In this document: one piece after another, positions 10,665 to 21,049 of the stretch
Position numbering within the stretch: position 1 is the stretch's first letter
Layout: every line of letters starts with the position of its first letter
NCBI GenBank assembly: GCA_001931875.2
Contig: MSJH02000217.1
Coordinates: forward strand, 1 to 40,794
DNA: 40,794 bases
Source: Byssochlamys sp. IMV 00236
Lineage: Eukaryota; Ascomycota; Eurotiomycetes; Eurotiales; Thermoascaceae
Reading direction: 5' to 3'
Made by a program: the position numbers and the translations under genes
The notes under the pieces: model-generated
The model's database searches: none
The model's input: the letters and a program-made list of their open reading frames with translations, nothing else
What the model was told of the DNA's origin: nothing

Positions 10665-12401
10665 AAAAAAAAAAAAAAGAAGGACAAAGTGCTAATTAAG
10701 AAAGGTGCTCGTATCACCAAGACTAGTGGAATTAATGAAAATCTATAGCGGTATTAACACGTGTAAAGAAGCCGTGTCTGAAACACATGTCTTATGACAG
10801 GAACAATACCTATGCAAAACATTTTGCATCCAAGCAAGTCAGGTCAGCTTTAATTTATTTGTAAGTTTGCGTGGCCCAGAGAGCAAAAAAAAAAAAAAAA
10901 ACTCCCACATAGTCAAAACCCTGAGGGGGACTGTTCTAACGTATTATATGGGTAAAAATAAACCGCTTTCTAATATTGATGAGCTAAAGTAATTAATCTA
11001 CGATCTGGTTACACATCTGTTGTAGTGGCAGCTCCTGAATGTGTCAGGTATGATTCATTTAAGAGCCTACGGTCACTTGCTGCTGTAGTAACAAAAAGAC
11101 TTTTAAAGAAGCCATATAGGGTAAACTGACCAAGGCATCATTTATTGGCCGCATTACTCCAGTGTTTGATAACATAAAGGAGGCTTTTATTTTGCATGCG
11201 TTATTAAAAGGTTATGTCATGTATATATCAATAAATAAAAGCATAATGAATCCGTTATACGTTTTTACAGCAACGAACAGGGTTTACTTCAAAAGTATCA
11301 GATGGGCAGTGACTAAAATAGAATTTAAATCTGCATTCTTGCTCTATAGCGCCGGTAACAAGGAACATACTAGCAATGGAGAGAAAGAGGAAAGAAGCCT
11401 TCATTTGTCTGTGGTTTGTTAGAATGGGATTATCGGATAGGAGTATTTATAATTGGGTTTTTATAAGGTAAAATAATATAAAAAAGGGGGGCAAGTGCAG
11501 GAGAAAAAAGTCTTGATTTCATTATTCACTTTTCAAACAATGAAATGTCCTGCAGCAAATCCTTTTTTTTTTTACTGTTTCACCATGTAGACTATTTGGT
11601 GAATATCATTATAATTAATTCAGCTTTGGAATTAAGAAAATGTAAGCACATTGATCAATATGCTTCTTAACGTTAACTACAGGCTTGGTTATATTATGTT
11701 CAATAAAGAATACTTATGCCTCATTGCAAACTAAAACGGTAACTTGGATCTTTTTGATTCAAGAGGGCAGTTTACGAAATTAGCTCTTTCTGGTTCACCT
11801 TATAATACACTGTGAATAGTGTTATAATATTTTACTAATATAAGCTTGTTCAGTGTCTCAAAGCAAATAGTTAAGAGAGCCATTGAACGACATCCCCCTG
11901 ATTCCATTTATGGTAAGTCGTTACCCCTCGGATCTCCGGTAAAAAGCAATAAACCTTTAGAGGTGAAAGCTCACTGTCAAAGTGGGTTTTTGGCCAATTT
12001 TTTCGTCACCCCCCTCTTTCCGAGAAAAGGCATATTTTTTAACACTCAGGTTTGAAACACATATTTGTCACAATAACAAATCTTTCAAGAGCCTATCCTT
12101 TTTGTTAACTAATGAAAAAATTTTCTACCTCATATTCATATACAGTAACTTCTGTAAGATATGACTGTAGTCGTGTCTTTTAGTTGAAACATTTTGAACA
12201 AAGTTTCTTTTACTATTCCACTTTTGACATCTTTTTCATTCACAGCTTATAATAATACCAACCTACTTTTGAGCACACAGCAACTTGATCGTTATCATGT
12301 GCACTTTCTCTTAAGGGTAATTCTATTAAGTGTGGCAACAGAAGCAAAGGATTGCCGTTCTTCATATGATGTCATATGAACACCAAGGATATACACATGA
12401 T
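10665..12401. other. Gene-free AT-rich stretch
   Basis: No supported gene. Two plus-strand open stretches (11162-11422 and 11846-12055) have no recognisable domain. The second lies between an AG and a GTAAGT like an orphan exon, but neighbouring exons were not found. Segments around 10960-11230 read like decayed coding sequence with multiple stops, possibly old transposon remains. Confidence 0.45.
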
Positions 12402-14216
12402 TTATTTGAACATAAAACGTATAAACATGATCCAGCTCACGATAACTAGGACAATGTAAATACCGGCATAAAAGTAATTAGACTTGAGTCGCTCAGTCAG
12501 CTGCTCTTGCTTCGTCTCAGCTGAGGATGCGGAATCCAGGAGGTTACCATACATGATACGATTTAGTATCAGCAAAGTGATGCCCGATAATATGGACAAG
12601 GTCACGATAATAATAAAAAAATCAATGACTGACCCGTATCCCCTGTGGGCATCGTGATCCTGTAAGAGACCAGTCAGGATATCAAATATAGAGGCACCAA
12701 CATTGGTACCTGACTTGATAAGGCCCATGCCAGTGCCAACAAGAGAAAGGGGTAGAATGAGAGGTACAGATGAAACGAGGGCGACGGGACCCAATGCCAA
12801 GCTTACACTGAAACTGATCATACCAACGATAGGGTGAATGGGTGTGTATTCTAACAGAAGAAGGGCTAATAAAAAGGATGCACCGCTTCCGATCACTATT
12901 CGGTGACGTTAATCTCTGCCACCATATGACATATCCAATTAATGCACTTACTCATCCAGGTACGTTTGCCATATCTGTCTGCAAAGATGCCTAGCATAGG
13001 CATTAAAAAGATAGGCAGCACCTGTGCAACACTTGCAACGCCTGCAGCTGTTCGATCATTAAACCCAAAACGGAACTTGACATATTCGCTATTGATATGT
13101 AAAAAGCATCCCCATCCACCACCAAGCAAGAATTCCATGGAGGCAATGAGCCAAAATGAATGCGGCAAATACATGAGTTTAGACCAGCTAAATGATTTTC
13201 GCCTGTGAGCTGATTGCTGCACTTGGCAGTCTTGTTGGTTGGATGATACACGTTTAAGAAGAACAATGTAAATCAAGTTGATCAGAAATGAAAAAATGCA
13301 AAGAATGGCCGAAAACTGTACAAAACGTGGTGAATAACTTTGCATGTCTTGTCCGCTGCAGAATGTTGTATTTGGTTACTTACCCAAAAACCGTAACCGT
13401 ACCAACCTAGCCAGCTAGCGATAGGAACAACGGTTGCTTGAGCCAAAAAGGAAGACTATACGTCAGGCGATGTACATTATCATCTGTTTTAACTTTTATA
13501 CATATAATTTACTTACAAGTCGGCTGATCGTCATCATCAGTGCAATGACGGCAGCAAGGCTCCGACCTTTAAACCACTGACTAAGTATTGTTTCTTGTAC
13601 AATGACGACTGTTCCACTTCCAATGCCATAAAGAACGCGGCCAAAGATCATGGTTGATAGACTAGTTGTTGAGGTAGATGCTGCCACCAAGATGTTACCC
13701 ATAGCGATCAATACTGTGGTTACAATAGACCCTGGAATGGTACCGAAAGCGTCAACAAAGATACCGCCGATAAGTGGCAAAACTGTATTGACTACAGATA
13801 CACTGGACTGAATGGTTCCATACTGAGAATTGGATATATTGAATTCCTAAATGCAAACAACGGAATAGGGTGAATGATCAAAATGCCAAGCATGTCCCTT
13901 GTTCTTTACCTTTTTGATAATGGATTTCATTGCACCAAGAGTATGTGCAGCGAAATGGCTGCCCACTTTTAATAAAAAGCTTAATCATTCATTATACATG
14001 AAGGGTAATCCTTATACCTGCTAAAAACATGGCACATAGTAAGGCAACCATCTTGTATTTCCATGGCTGATCTGATAACTGGTTCGCTGGATTTACATAA
14101 TCGATTTGTTGAACATCAACCTTTGTACTCATACTACTGCTGCTAGTATCATCACTGTTGATATCTCTGTAACCAAAGTCTTGCTTAGGTAGTAGAGGTG
14201 TTTTTTCTCCAATCAT
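12402..14216 (-). CDS. MFSD1-like major facilitator transporter
   Basis: Six exons, complement(14018-14216, 13910-13965, 13517-13846, 13384-13455, 12952-13315, 12402-12895), splice in frame to 504 aa with about 12 hydrophobic segments. Features resemble the MFSD1 group: SHFAAHTLGAMKSIIKKEF before TM2, PLIGGIFVDAFGT, the motif around GRVLYGIGSGTVVIVQETILSQWF, PIASWLGWYGYGFW and MLGIFADRYGKRTWM in the central loop region. The N-terminal tail has EKTPLL, a [DE]xxxL[LI] sorting signal of the kind that sends proteins to lysosome or vacuole. MFSD1 in animals is a lysosomal dipeptide transporter; substrate here is inferred only by family. The 56-nt exon 2 is short but its reading is conserved. Confidence 0.85.
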
Positions 14217-14282
14217 GTTTAATAAATAATAGTAATGATAAAAGAGAAAAAAAAAAAGAAAATAGAAATGAAAGGCTTCCTC

Positions 14283-14292
14283 TATTTATATA
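14283..14292 (-). promoter_or_regulatory. TATA box of the MFSD1-like gene
   Basis: TATATAAATA on the minus strand, 67 nt upstream of the ATG at 14216, followed by an A/T-rich leader. Confidence 0.55.
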
Positions 14293-14475
14293 ATACGGGC
14301 AGAAAAAATGCCTCCGTCATCTTTTGGATCTGATAAATCATACGAATAAAGAATCAGATAACTTGATTTCACGTGGACACACGAACGATGACTCTATCCC
14401 CCCAAATTCTGACTGAGCTTAAAATGAACTTCATATGTTGGGTCAAGTTTATTTTTTTTGGCTCTTTTGTTCAAC

Positions 14476-15308
14476 ATGTCCAAAGGTAAGAGAGAATGAT
14501 TCTCTAATGGGATGAAGCAATGACATGAAAATAGGCTCAACCTCATCCCAATCAAACGAGCGTCCTCCTGCTCCACCAGGACCTAAGAATTTTGTTGAAT
14601 GGTATCTTCTTTCATACAACCAAGTCTCTTTTCTCGGCTGGTTTTGGATCTTGTACTTGACCGTCTCTGAACTATACCAGAAACAAGGTGATTACCGAGG
14701 CGTGTTTGACCTCGTCTGGCCTTCGCTTAGCTATGTTCAAACAGCTGCTTTATTCGAGGTAAGCAACACTGTTGATTGAAGTAATACTCATAACAAGATA
14801 GGTTCTCCACAGTACCTTGGGCTTTGTAAGAGCACCCATTATGACTACCTTGATGCAAGTTGCTTCTCGTTTATTCCTCGTCTGGGGAGTCAACTATTTT
14901 GTTCCCGAAATTCATACACACTGGTCTTTCTCAACTATGGTCATCGCTTGGTCCATTGCTGAATGTACGCGATACGCGTTCTACATCTTCCACCTCTCAG
15001 GCGGAGGTGTACCCGGTTTGATCTCTTGGGCTCGATACAACTTCTTCCTTATCCTCTATCCTCTTGGCGTATTTTCTGAAATGATGATGGTTTATCAAGC
15101 CTTACCTTATGCCAAGGCAATTCACCCAGCTTATTACTTTGGTCTCATTGCTGTTGCTCTTATCTATATTCCAGGTACATAAAAAAGATAATTTATGCAA
15201 TGATAAGGGGTATTTATTAAATATATGCTAGGTTTCCCTGTCTTGTTCTCGCACATGTTGACTCAGCGTAGAAAATATGCAAGAGGTGATTTAAAAAAGA
15301 AGCAATAA
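14476..15308 (+). CDS. PHS1: 3-hydroxyacyl-CoA dehydratase PHS1 (HACD family)
   Basis: This ER membrane enzyme performs the third step of very-long-chain fatty acid elongation, dehydrating 3-hydroxyacyl-CoA. Four exons (14476-14485, 14535-14758, 14802-15174, 15232-15308) give 227 aa, close to yeast Phs1. Six hydrophobic segments are visible. The catalytic Tyr and Glu lie seven residues apart in LYPLGVFSE, after WARYNFFLI. The start of TM3, VLHSTLGFVR, is conserved. The tail KKKQ is a dilysine ER-retrieval signal. The first exon is only 10 nt (ATG TCC AAA G). I chose it because the 49-nt intron removes an in-frame stop and gives MSKGS. An ATG inside that intron (14525) is in the same downstream frame and would make an almost identical protein. 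The gene is convergent with DMC1, and only 31 bp separate the two stop codons. Confidence 0.92.
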
Positions 15309-15339
15309 ATAAATAAATAAAAAAGATGGAAAAGGGAGA

Positions 15340-16804
15340 TTAAAGAGAAGCATCAACGATACCACCGCTATTAATCGCATATGTCGCTTCACTTTCGGGC
15401 ATGTCAGGTGAATCAAATAACTTTGCAACCCTTTCTTCACCTCGTCCTTTTCGTAAGTAAATGCGTGTAGATGATCTAAAAAGATATGAGATGAAGAAGC
15501 ACATTGTCAATATATACTTACGCATGAGCCTATGCATCAAAAGTCAGTATGTTTAACGGTATGAACACAAAATAACTTACCAAAACATGCCCTCCTACGG
15601 GCTTCTTTGGATCAGCAACAAAGGTCATACCGCCTATATCAGAAAGGATCAAACTTCTATACTGCCTGACAACTTTCATTACCTCCTGGATCGGATGAGA
15701 CCTGATTTGTCATGAATACTGCAATATTATACTCTTCTGAGATCTTTTGCAGTCGATTAAGCATTTGATTAAGCTTTTGCTGTCTATCGGCCAATTCTCC
15801 ACGACCAGAGTAATCACAGCGAAATAAGGAAATAATCGAATCAATAACCAACAGACGATAAGCACCCCTTTGTTCGGCAAAGTGAGCTGCGAGTTCTGAA
15901 ATGAGTTCCATTTGTTGATCACTGTTCCATACGCGGGCAACAACAATATTATCTAGAACGATATCAGGATCTACTCCATATCGATCAGCGATAGCCGAAA
16001 TACGATCAGGACGGAAAGTGCCTTCGGTATCAATATAGGCTTTATAAACAAAACAAAAAAAAAAGTCAGCCGTAAGGACAATAAATGTACAATGGAGAGA
16101 TTTACCTGCTTTGCTATTGGCGCCGCCTTCTTCAGGTGATAGCTGTACTTGCACACAGAGTGTATGTGCCAACTGAGTTTTGCCTGTTCTATACTCACCA
16201 AACGCTTCAGTGAGCGACATGGTCTGAATGCCACCTATTGATACATCAAATGAACAACATGTATAGCTTTGTCTTTTTTTTTTTACCCACCTCCCAAAAG
16301 AGAATCGAGCTGTTTACTTCCTGTTAGTATTCTGACCACTTTTTCTCTTTGCACTGCTACTTGCCTGGCTGTAACAAATCCAGGTCCCTATTGAAAAAAG
16401 GTTTAGTTATGACAAACATATATGTGTGTGTAACTTGTATATGCCTCTATTTTTAATGCAGCTTCTTTGATCTTGTCTACTTTTGTTTCTGAAAGCCCCT
16501 TGATCTTGAGTAAAGCTCTCTTGGTGGTCATTTGAACTCCCTTGAAGAAAGACATTAGACTATAGTAATATACGATATTTACTTACTCTAACCGTGCATA
16601 ATCCTGCTGTCTTTAACTTTATTATATCCGCGACACCTATGCCATGTGCTTGCAGATCGTCAATTTCTGTATAAAAAAGCTACAAACTCATTAAAATCAT
16701 TATTCCTATTAAATAAGCATCTTTACTTGTTCTTGAGACGATTCAATCGTCTCATTCTCTTGTTGTGCAGCTACTGCATCATTATCGTCATGTTTAGAAG
16801 GCAT
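15340..16804 (-). CDS. DMC1: DMC1, meiotic RecA-family recombinase
   Basis: This is the strand-exchange ATPase of meiotic recombination. Nine exons, complement(16727-16804, 16587-16679, 16445-16540, 16291-16387, 16106-16234, 15683-16039, 15581-15633, 15522-15529, 15340-15475), give 348 aa. The N-terminal helix-hairpin-helix region ([36 protein letters not shown]) precedes [17 protein letters not shown], Walker [22 protein letters not shown], and Walker [28 protein letters not shown] and the C-terminal [20 protein letters not shown] and [10 protein letters not shown] place it with DMC1 and not RAD51. Two splicing oddities: intron 3 (16388-16444) has a GC donor, and exon 8 is 8 nt long. Both are needed to match the family without gaps. 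The presence of DMC1 implies a retained meiotic programme. Confidence 0.95.
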
Positions 16805-16929
16805 AAAGAAAGAGGACGAAACTGTGGTTAATCGTTTACCCTTAATAAGCAAATACGAATGACTACAATCTGACCAATAAGAATTGATTACAAAAAGTGA
16901 GGTGACTCATCTTCAACTGTTTAAACCAT

Positions 16930-16937
16930 TATAAATA
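16930..16937 (+). promoter_or_regulatory. TATA box of the 63-residue gene
   Basis: TATAAATA 45 nt upstream of the ATG at 16975, followed by a CT-rich leader. It lies in the short divergent promoter shared with DMC1. Confidence 0.45.
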
Positions 16938-16974
16938 TGACCCCACACTTTAACGCTTTTTCTTTAATTTTACT

Positions 16975-17166
16975 ATGCTATCTAGATTATTAAACTCAGT
17001 GCGATCCTCAATTACCAACAAAACTCACAACTCGATTATTGAAGATAAAGAAATTATAGTCCGAGCAAGACAACATATGATACCAAGGAGAAGTCTTCAT
17101 GGTCTGTCAAAGAATGAAGCAGACGATTTTATCCAAAGAGACTTGGTTTCCAGTTCATTGTATTAA
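16975..17166 (+). CDS. Small protein of unknown function (63 aa)
   Basis: A single-exon frame encodes 63 residues. The N-terminus (MLSRLLNSVRSSITNKTHNS) is basic, Ser/Thr-rich and lacks acidic residues, compatible with a mitochondrial presequence. The rest is highly charged (IIVRARQHMIPRRSLHGLSKNEADDFI) with no motif that I recognise. Support comes from a TATA box and CT-rich leader upstream and a T-rich, AATAAA-like tail downstream (TATGAATAAATAG near 17208). It is divergent from DMC1 across a 170-bp gap. Confidence 0.45.
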   Translation: MLSRLLNSVRSSITNKTHNSIIEDKEIIVRARQHMIPRRSLHGLSKNEADDFIQRDLVSSSLY

Positions 17167-17277
17167 ACAGTAGCATCCTTTCTCTCTTTTTTTCCTTTTT
17201 GTTTATAAATATGAATAAATAGTGTATATATATACCCATCTTGTAATTAATACGACAACTTTTTTTTTTTTTTCTTA

Positions 17278-17475
17278 TTACCACAGAAGGACTTGTTGAC
17301 CACCTGGCGTAGCAAGTAGACTACAAAAGAGGAAAATCAGAGCGTGCCTTTGCATTTCACATTCAATATGTGAATACACTGAAAACTAAATATGGAATTT
17401 AACCCACTCACGACGTAATAAATCACATTGAATTTGTCGTAGTAGACTAGGAAATAGATACCATATTTGTGTCAT
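17278..17475 (-). CDS. Candidate two-exon microprotein (36 aa)
   Basis: Two exons, complement(17408-17475) and complement(17321-17407 removed) joined to complement(17278-17320), would encode 36 residues: MTQIWYLFPSLLRQIQ at the start and LLATPGGQQVLLW before the stop. The 87-nt intron has a GTGGGT donor, the same as DMC1 intron 4, and a good TTTTGTAG acceptor. The phase is correct. A minus-strand TATATA lies upstream. Without splicing the frame closes after 29 codons. I do not recognise the protein. Its hydrophobic start and basic middle would fit a small organelle membrane subunit. Short length makes chance possible. Confidence 0.35.
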
Positions 17476-17779
17476 GGCAACAAAAGTAATAATTGTCGTA
17501 CATCACCTTTTCATGTATATACACACATATATATAGTCATAGCACGTAAATCTTCCTATATAAAGTAGTGAAAATATGTTTCTATGACAACAGCTATGTA
17601 TTGGACAGAAGACAGTAATAAGGCAACAAAATGGCGGTAGTCACAAGTGACGCCACCCTTGTTCAATTCATGATTCCATCCTCTTTTATCTTGTGTAACA
17701 TTCATAATTAGAAAAAAAAAATAAAACTTCTTTTCTTTTCTTTTCCTTGTCCTTCTTTTCCTTTCCTTTCATCAAATAA
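17476..17779. other. Intergenic, septin promoter
   Basis: Holds TTTATATAGG and TATATATATG elements on the minus side and, next to the septin ATG, a long CT-rich leader (17727-17778). No gene seen. Confidence 0.55.
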
Positions 17780-19080
17780 ATGTCACCTGTCACTGTTTCA
17801 ACTTCAGGAATTGGTATTGCTCATTTGCCTAACCAACGGCACAAAATTGTCACCAATAAAGGAACCAACTTCACTATCATGGTTTGTGGTGAATCTGGAC
17901 TGGGAAAGACGACGTTTATCAATACACTCTTTACAACCATTATCAAAGAACCTAAAGATCAAAGCAAACGATGGGCCAAACAATTAGATAGAACGGTTGA
18001 TATCGAAATCACAAAGACAGGTAAAAATAGATTGCTTTTTTATATTTCACAACTCAACCTTCTTTTCAGAAATTGAAGAGAAAAAGTTCAAAGTGAAGTT
18101 GAGTATTATAGATACACCTGGATTTGGTGATTACGTGAACAGCCAGAATAGTTGGGTACCCATTACGGAATTTATTGATGATCAACACGAGAGCTATATG
18201 CGACAAGAGCAGCAACCTGATCGAAATAATCGATTTGATATGCGAGTACATGCCTGTCTATACTTTATTCGACCTACTGGTCACAGGTAAAACATCACAA
18301 AAGAGTAAATGAGCCACCCTATTAAAAAATATTAGATTAAAACCACTCGACATTGAAATCATGAAGCGTCTGGGTTCTCGTGTCAATCTGATTCCTGTTG
18401 TTGCCAAGGCAGATACGCTTACACCTAAGGATCTTGCTGCTTTCAAGGAAAGAATTCGCCAAGATATTGAAGCAAACCATATCAAAGTATACCAGTGTCC
18501 GATTGAAAGTGAGGACGAAGAAGTGACCAAACTGAACAAGGATATCATGGCTGCCATGCCCTTCTCCATCATTGGTTCTACTCAAGAGGTGCAGACCCCA
18601 GATGGTCGTACAGTCAAAGGCCGTGCGTACTTCTGGGGCGTGGCTGAAGTCGAAAACGAAGATCACTGTGATTTTAAAAAGCTTCGACACCTCTTGATTC
18701 GTTCCCATATGTCTGATCTCATCGAAACAACAGAGACGGAGCATTACGAAAACTATCGTCTGCACGAAATGGCTTCCCGTAAATTTGGTGAACCCAAGTA
18801 AGTCCACCAAGGGATAAGAAGATCTTTTTATTGATTCTTTATTAGGGTTGTCAAGGTAGAAAATCCAAAACACAGGGAAAAAGAAGAAGCGCTTCGAAAG
18901 GAATTTACAGAACAAGTCAAGAAAGAGGAAAACAGATTCCGTCAATGGGAAGCACAGTTAGTGGCTGAACGTGATAGATTAAATAAGGACCTCGAAACAA
19001 GACATGCACAGATCAAGGCACTTGAAGCAGAATTGGAAACTTTATACCATCAACGAAATAGTGGCTCTGTTCGAAGATAA
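17780..19080 (+). CDS. CDC12: Septin, Cdc12-like
   Basis: This GTP-binding cytoskeletal subunit would polymerise into heteromeric filaments at septa, branches and hyphal necks. Four exons (17780-18020, 18070-18286, 18336-18797, 18846-19080) give 384 aa. Motifs: polybasic/N-terminal GIGIAHLPNQRHKIV, G1 GESGLGKTTF, G3 DTPGFGDYV, HACLYFIRPTGH, G4 AKAD, and the septin unique element FWGVAEVENEDHCDFKKLR. A C-terminal coiled coil (residues ~310-380, KEEALRKEFTEQVKKEE...) ends the protein. Overall motif wording matches fungal Cdc12/AspC best, but group assignment rests on memory of the family and not on an alignment. It is convergent with the PQ-loop gene, 153 bp away. Confidence 0.9.
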
Positions 19081-19233
19081 GTTCCTTTCTGGTTTCTTTT
19101 TTGCTAATTTTTTTGTAGTGAGTTTTTATTAAATAATGTTTAATTTAAAAAAAAGGGGGGGAATATATGTCTTGCAAAAGGGAGGAAGAGGAGGGGTATC
19201 AATGTCTATTTATAATATTTACAAGGAATCGTT

Positions 19234-20279
19234 TTATACATCAATCTCTAATGGTTGATTTCTTTTGTTGGCTTGGCTAAACAAAGCATATTGACAAAAG
19301 ATGGTTGCATCAAACATGAGAGTACCAGCGCTTCCGATGATATATGGTACAGCTTCTAACATGGTTGCACGAGTTTTATGTGGGTTCGTAAAGATACTGA
19401 GAACATAAGTTAAATTTCCCATGGCAGCAAAAAAGAAGAGAGCCATGGATAATCCTTCAACAGATCGCCGACGAAAGTTTTGATAAATTTGTGGTATCCT
19501 TGATGATAAATAGAGAAAGGTACATAACCAAGCAAAGAATCTACCAATCCAGATAGTATTGTCCCGAGTTAAAATAAACGAGTCTTCATTCTGAGTGACA
19601 AAGATGCTCTTGTTGTCGTTTAAGGTATAGTAAAATCCAGCCAAAACCATCATGGTGACATAATTCTTTTGCTTGGATGTGGATGACAACAGAGAACTGG
19701 TTTCATTCAAATTTTCTTTTCTGGCAATGCCTTGGCTAAAAGTTGGATATATATTCAGCTTGGGTTCATCTGTTTGATCAAACCAGCGTCTAAGGCGATT
19801 GTCGGTATATTTAACATAGTATAACCACTGGCCACAGAGGATAGTATCAATGATGGTATAGTAAATGGATAAGTAGAGTTGAAATGGTAATTGGCCAGTA
19901 ATGACACATCCAATAAAGTTGGCAACATCTCCAATAAGCCAGACAATGAGAAAGCTAAAGCTAAGTCCCTCTGCATCACGCAGCTTATAGTTTTTTATCA
20001 CTTGACTAAGGAGGAAAAAAGTCTTAATATCTTGTACTAATAATAGAGTCAATGGGGGTACTTACGGCATTTGTGCATTGAGCCAACAGAATATGGATAA
20101 GTATCCTAATAGAACACTAACGGATTCTTGCCATCCATAAACACATTGTCCAAATATGTTCTATTTGTTTATTTATATGAGTATGTGGTTGTCATGGTAA
20201 CTCTATTTTGTTTTCTACTCACATAGATCCATTCTATATTCTGTGTTCCATCCTTTAAAATAGGGCAAACTGATTCCAT
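19234..20279 (-). CDS. PQ-loop vacuolar amino-acid transporter (Ypq/Rtc2 family)
   Basis: Three exons, complement(20223-20279, 20066-20160, 19234-20005), encode 307 aa, the same size as yeast Ypq1. There are seven hydrophobic segments and two PQ-loop repeats: NAQMPQVIKNYKLRDAEGLS (about residue 50) and SSRIPQIYQNFRRRSVEGLS (about 220). The Pro-Gln pairs mark the transport helices. The middle loop has LNETSSLL, an acidic dileucine signal for AP-3 sorting to the vacuole. Ypq proteins move cationic amino acids across the vacuolar membrane; the substrate here is inferred. The first joint (…IEWIY|NIFG) and the joint that recreates the first PQ motif (CC|T) fix the introns. Confidence 0.9.
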
Positions 20280-21049
20280 TCTCTATAAATAATAATATAA
20301 TAAAAAAAAAGGAGAAAATGGAATAAATGCATTATTCATTATCATTTTTATAAAGCATAAAATGATTGTCGGCCATTCAAATAGATAAATGTGCCATCTG
20401 ATCTCTTTATCCAAATAAGGAAGCCATGATTTGATGACCATCTTTCGTAGCCTGATGCCATACCCTTACAGCTCAAGTGACAAATCTATAAAAGGGATGG
20501 GATCAAAAGGAGAAATGACCCTTATTTCTTTGTTTTCTTCTTTTATACAAGATCACATGTAAAATTTATTAGAAGAAGGGGAGTCTTTATTAGAACAAGC
20601 TTTGAAGCTGAATAACGACAAGTTGCTTATAAGGGACATTTTGCTATGCTTCACTATTGTTAAATATACCTTGTATAGATCCAGTGAACAATCATCCATG
20701 ATACGATACAATATGGATTAAGGACACTTGATCAAGTAAATATCATATTTTTATATAAAAACTATTCATAGTGTCAAGTATTTATTTACTACAGTTTTTT
20801 GAAGACAAGACAGACGATGAAAGAAATGATTCATAAAGTGCAAGGCATATATAATCATGCTATAAGTTTGATATCAGCCATGTATGCTGTAACTAGAAGA
20901 CTAATGAATAAAAAATAACGTATTATTCGCTTTATACTTACCAAGACATTAAGGAATGCACTGCCGTTTTGGACAACGCATTAAATTTAAGAGAACCGCT
21001 AGTCTTTTAGAGATCTTTTGAAGAGGACTTCCGCTGTCATGATTTGATT
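20280..21049. other. Gene-free AT-rich stretch
   Basis: Contains the upstream region of the PQ-loop gene (minus-strand TTATATTATTATTTATAG next to the ATG). Otherwise it is AT-rich with no supported gene. Confidence 0.55.

Noticed and set aside
11846..12055. Orphan exon between AG and GTAAGT
   Set aside because: No neighbouring exon, no start codon and no recognisable protein motif.
18337..18945. 202-codon minus-strand open frame
   Set aside because: It lies antisense to septin exons 3-4 and crosses their intron. Its composition is that of a reverse-frame shadow with no motif.
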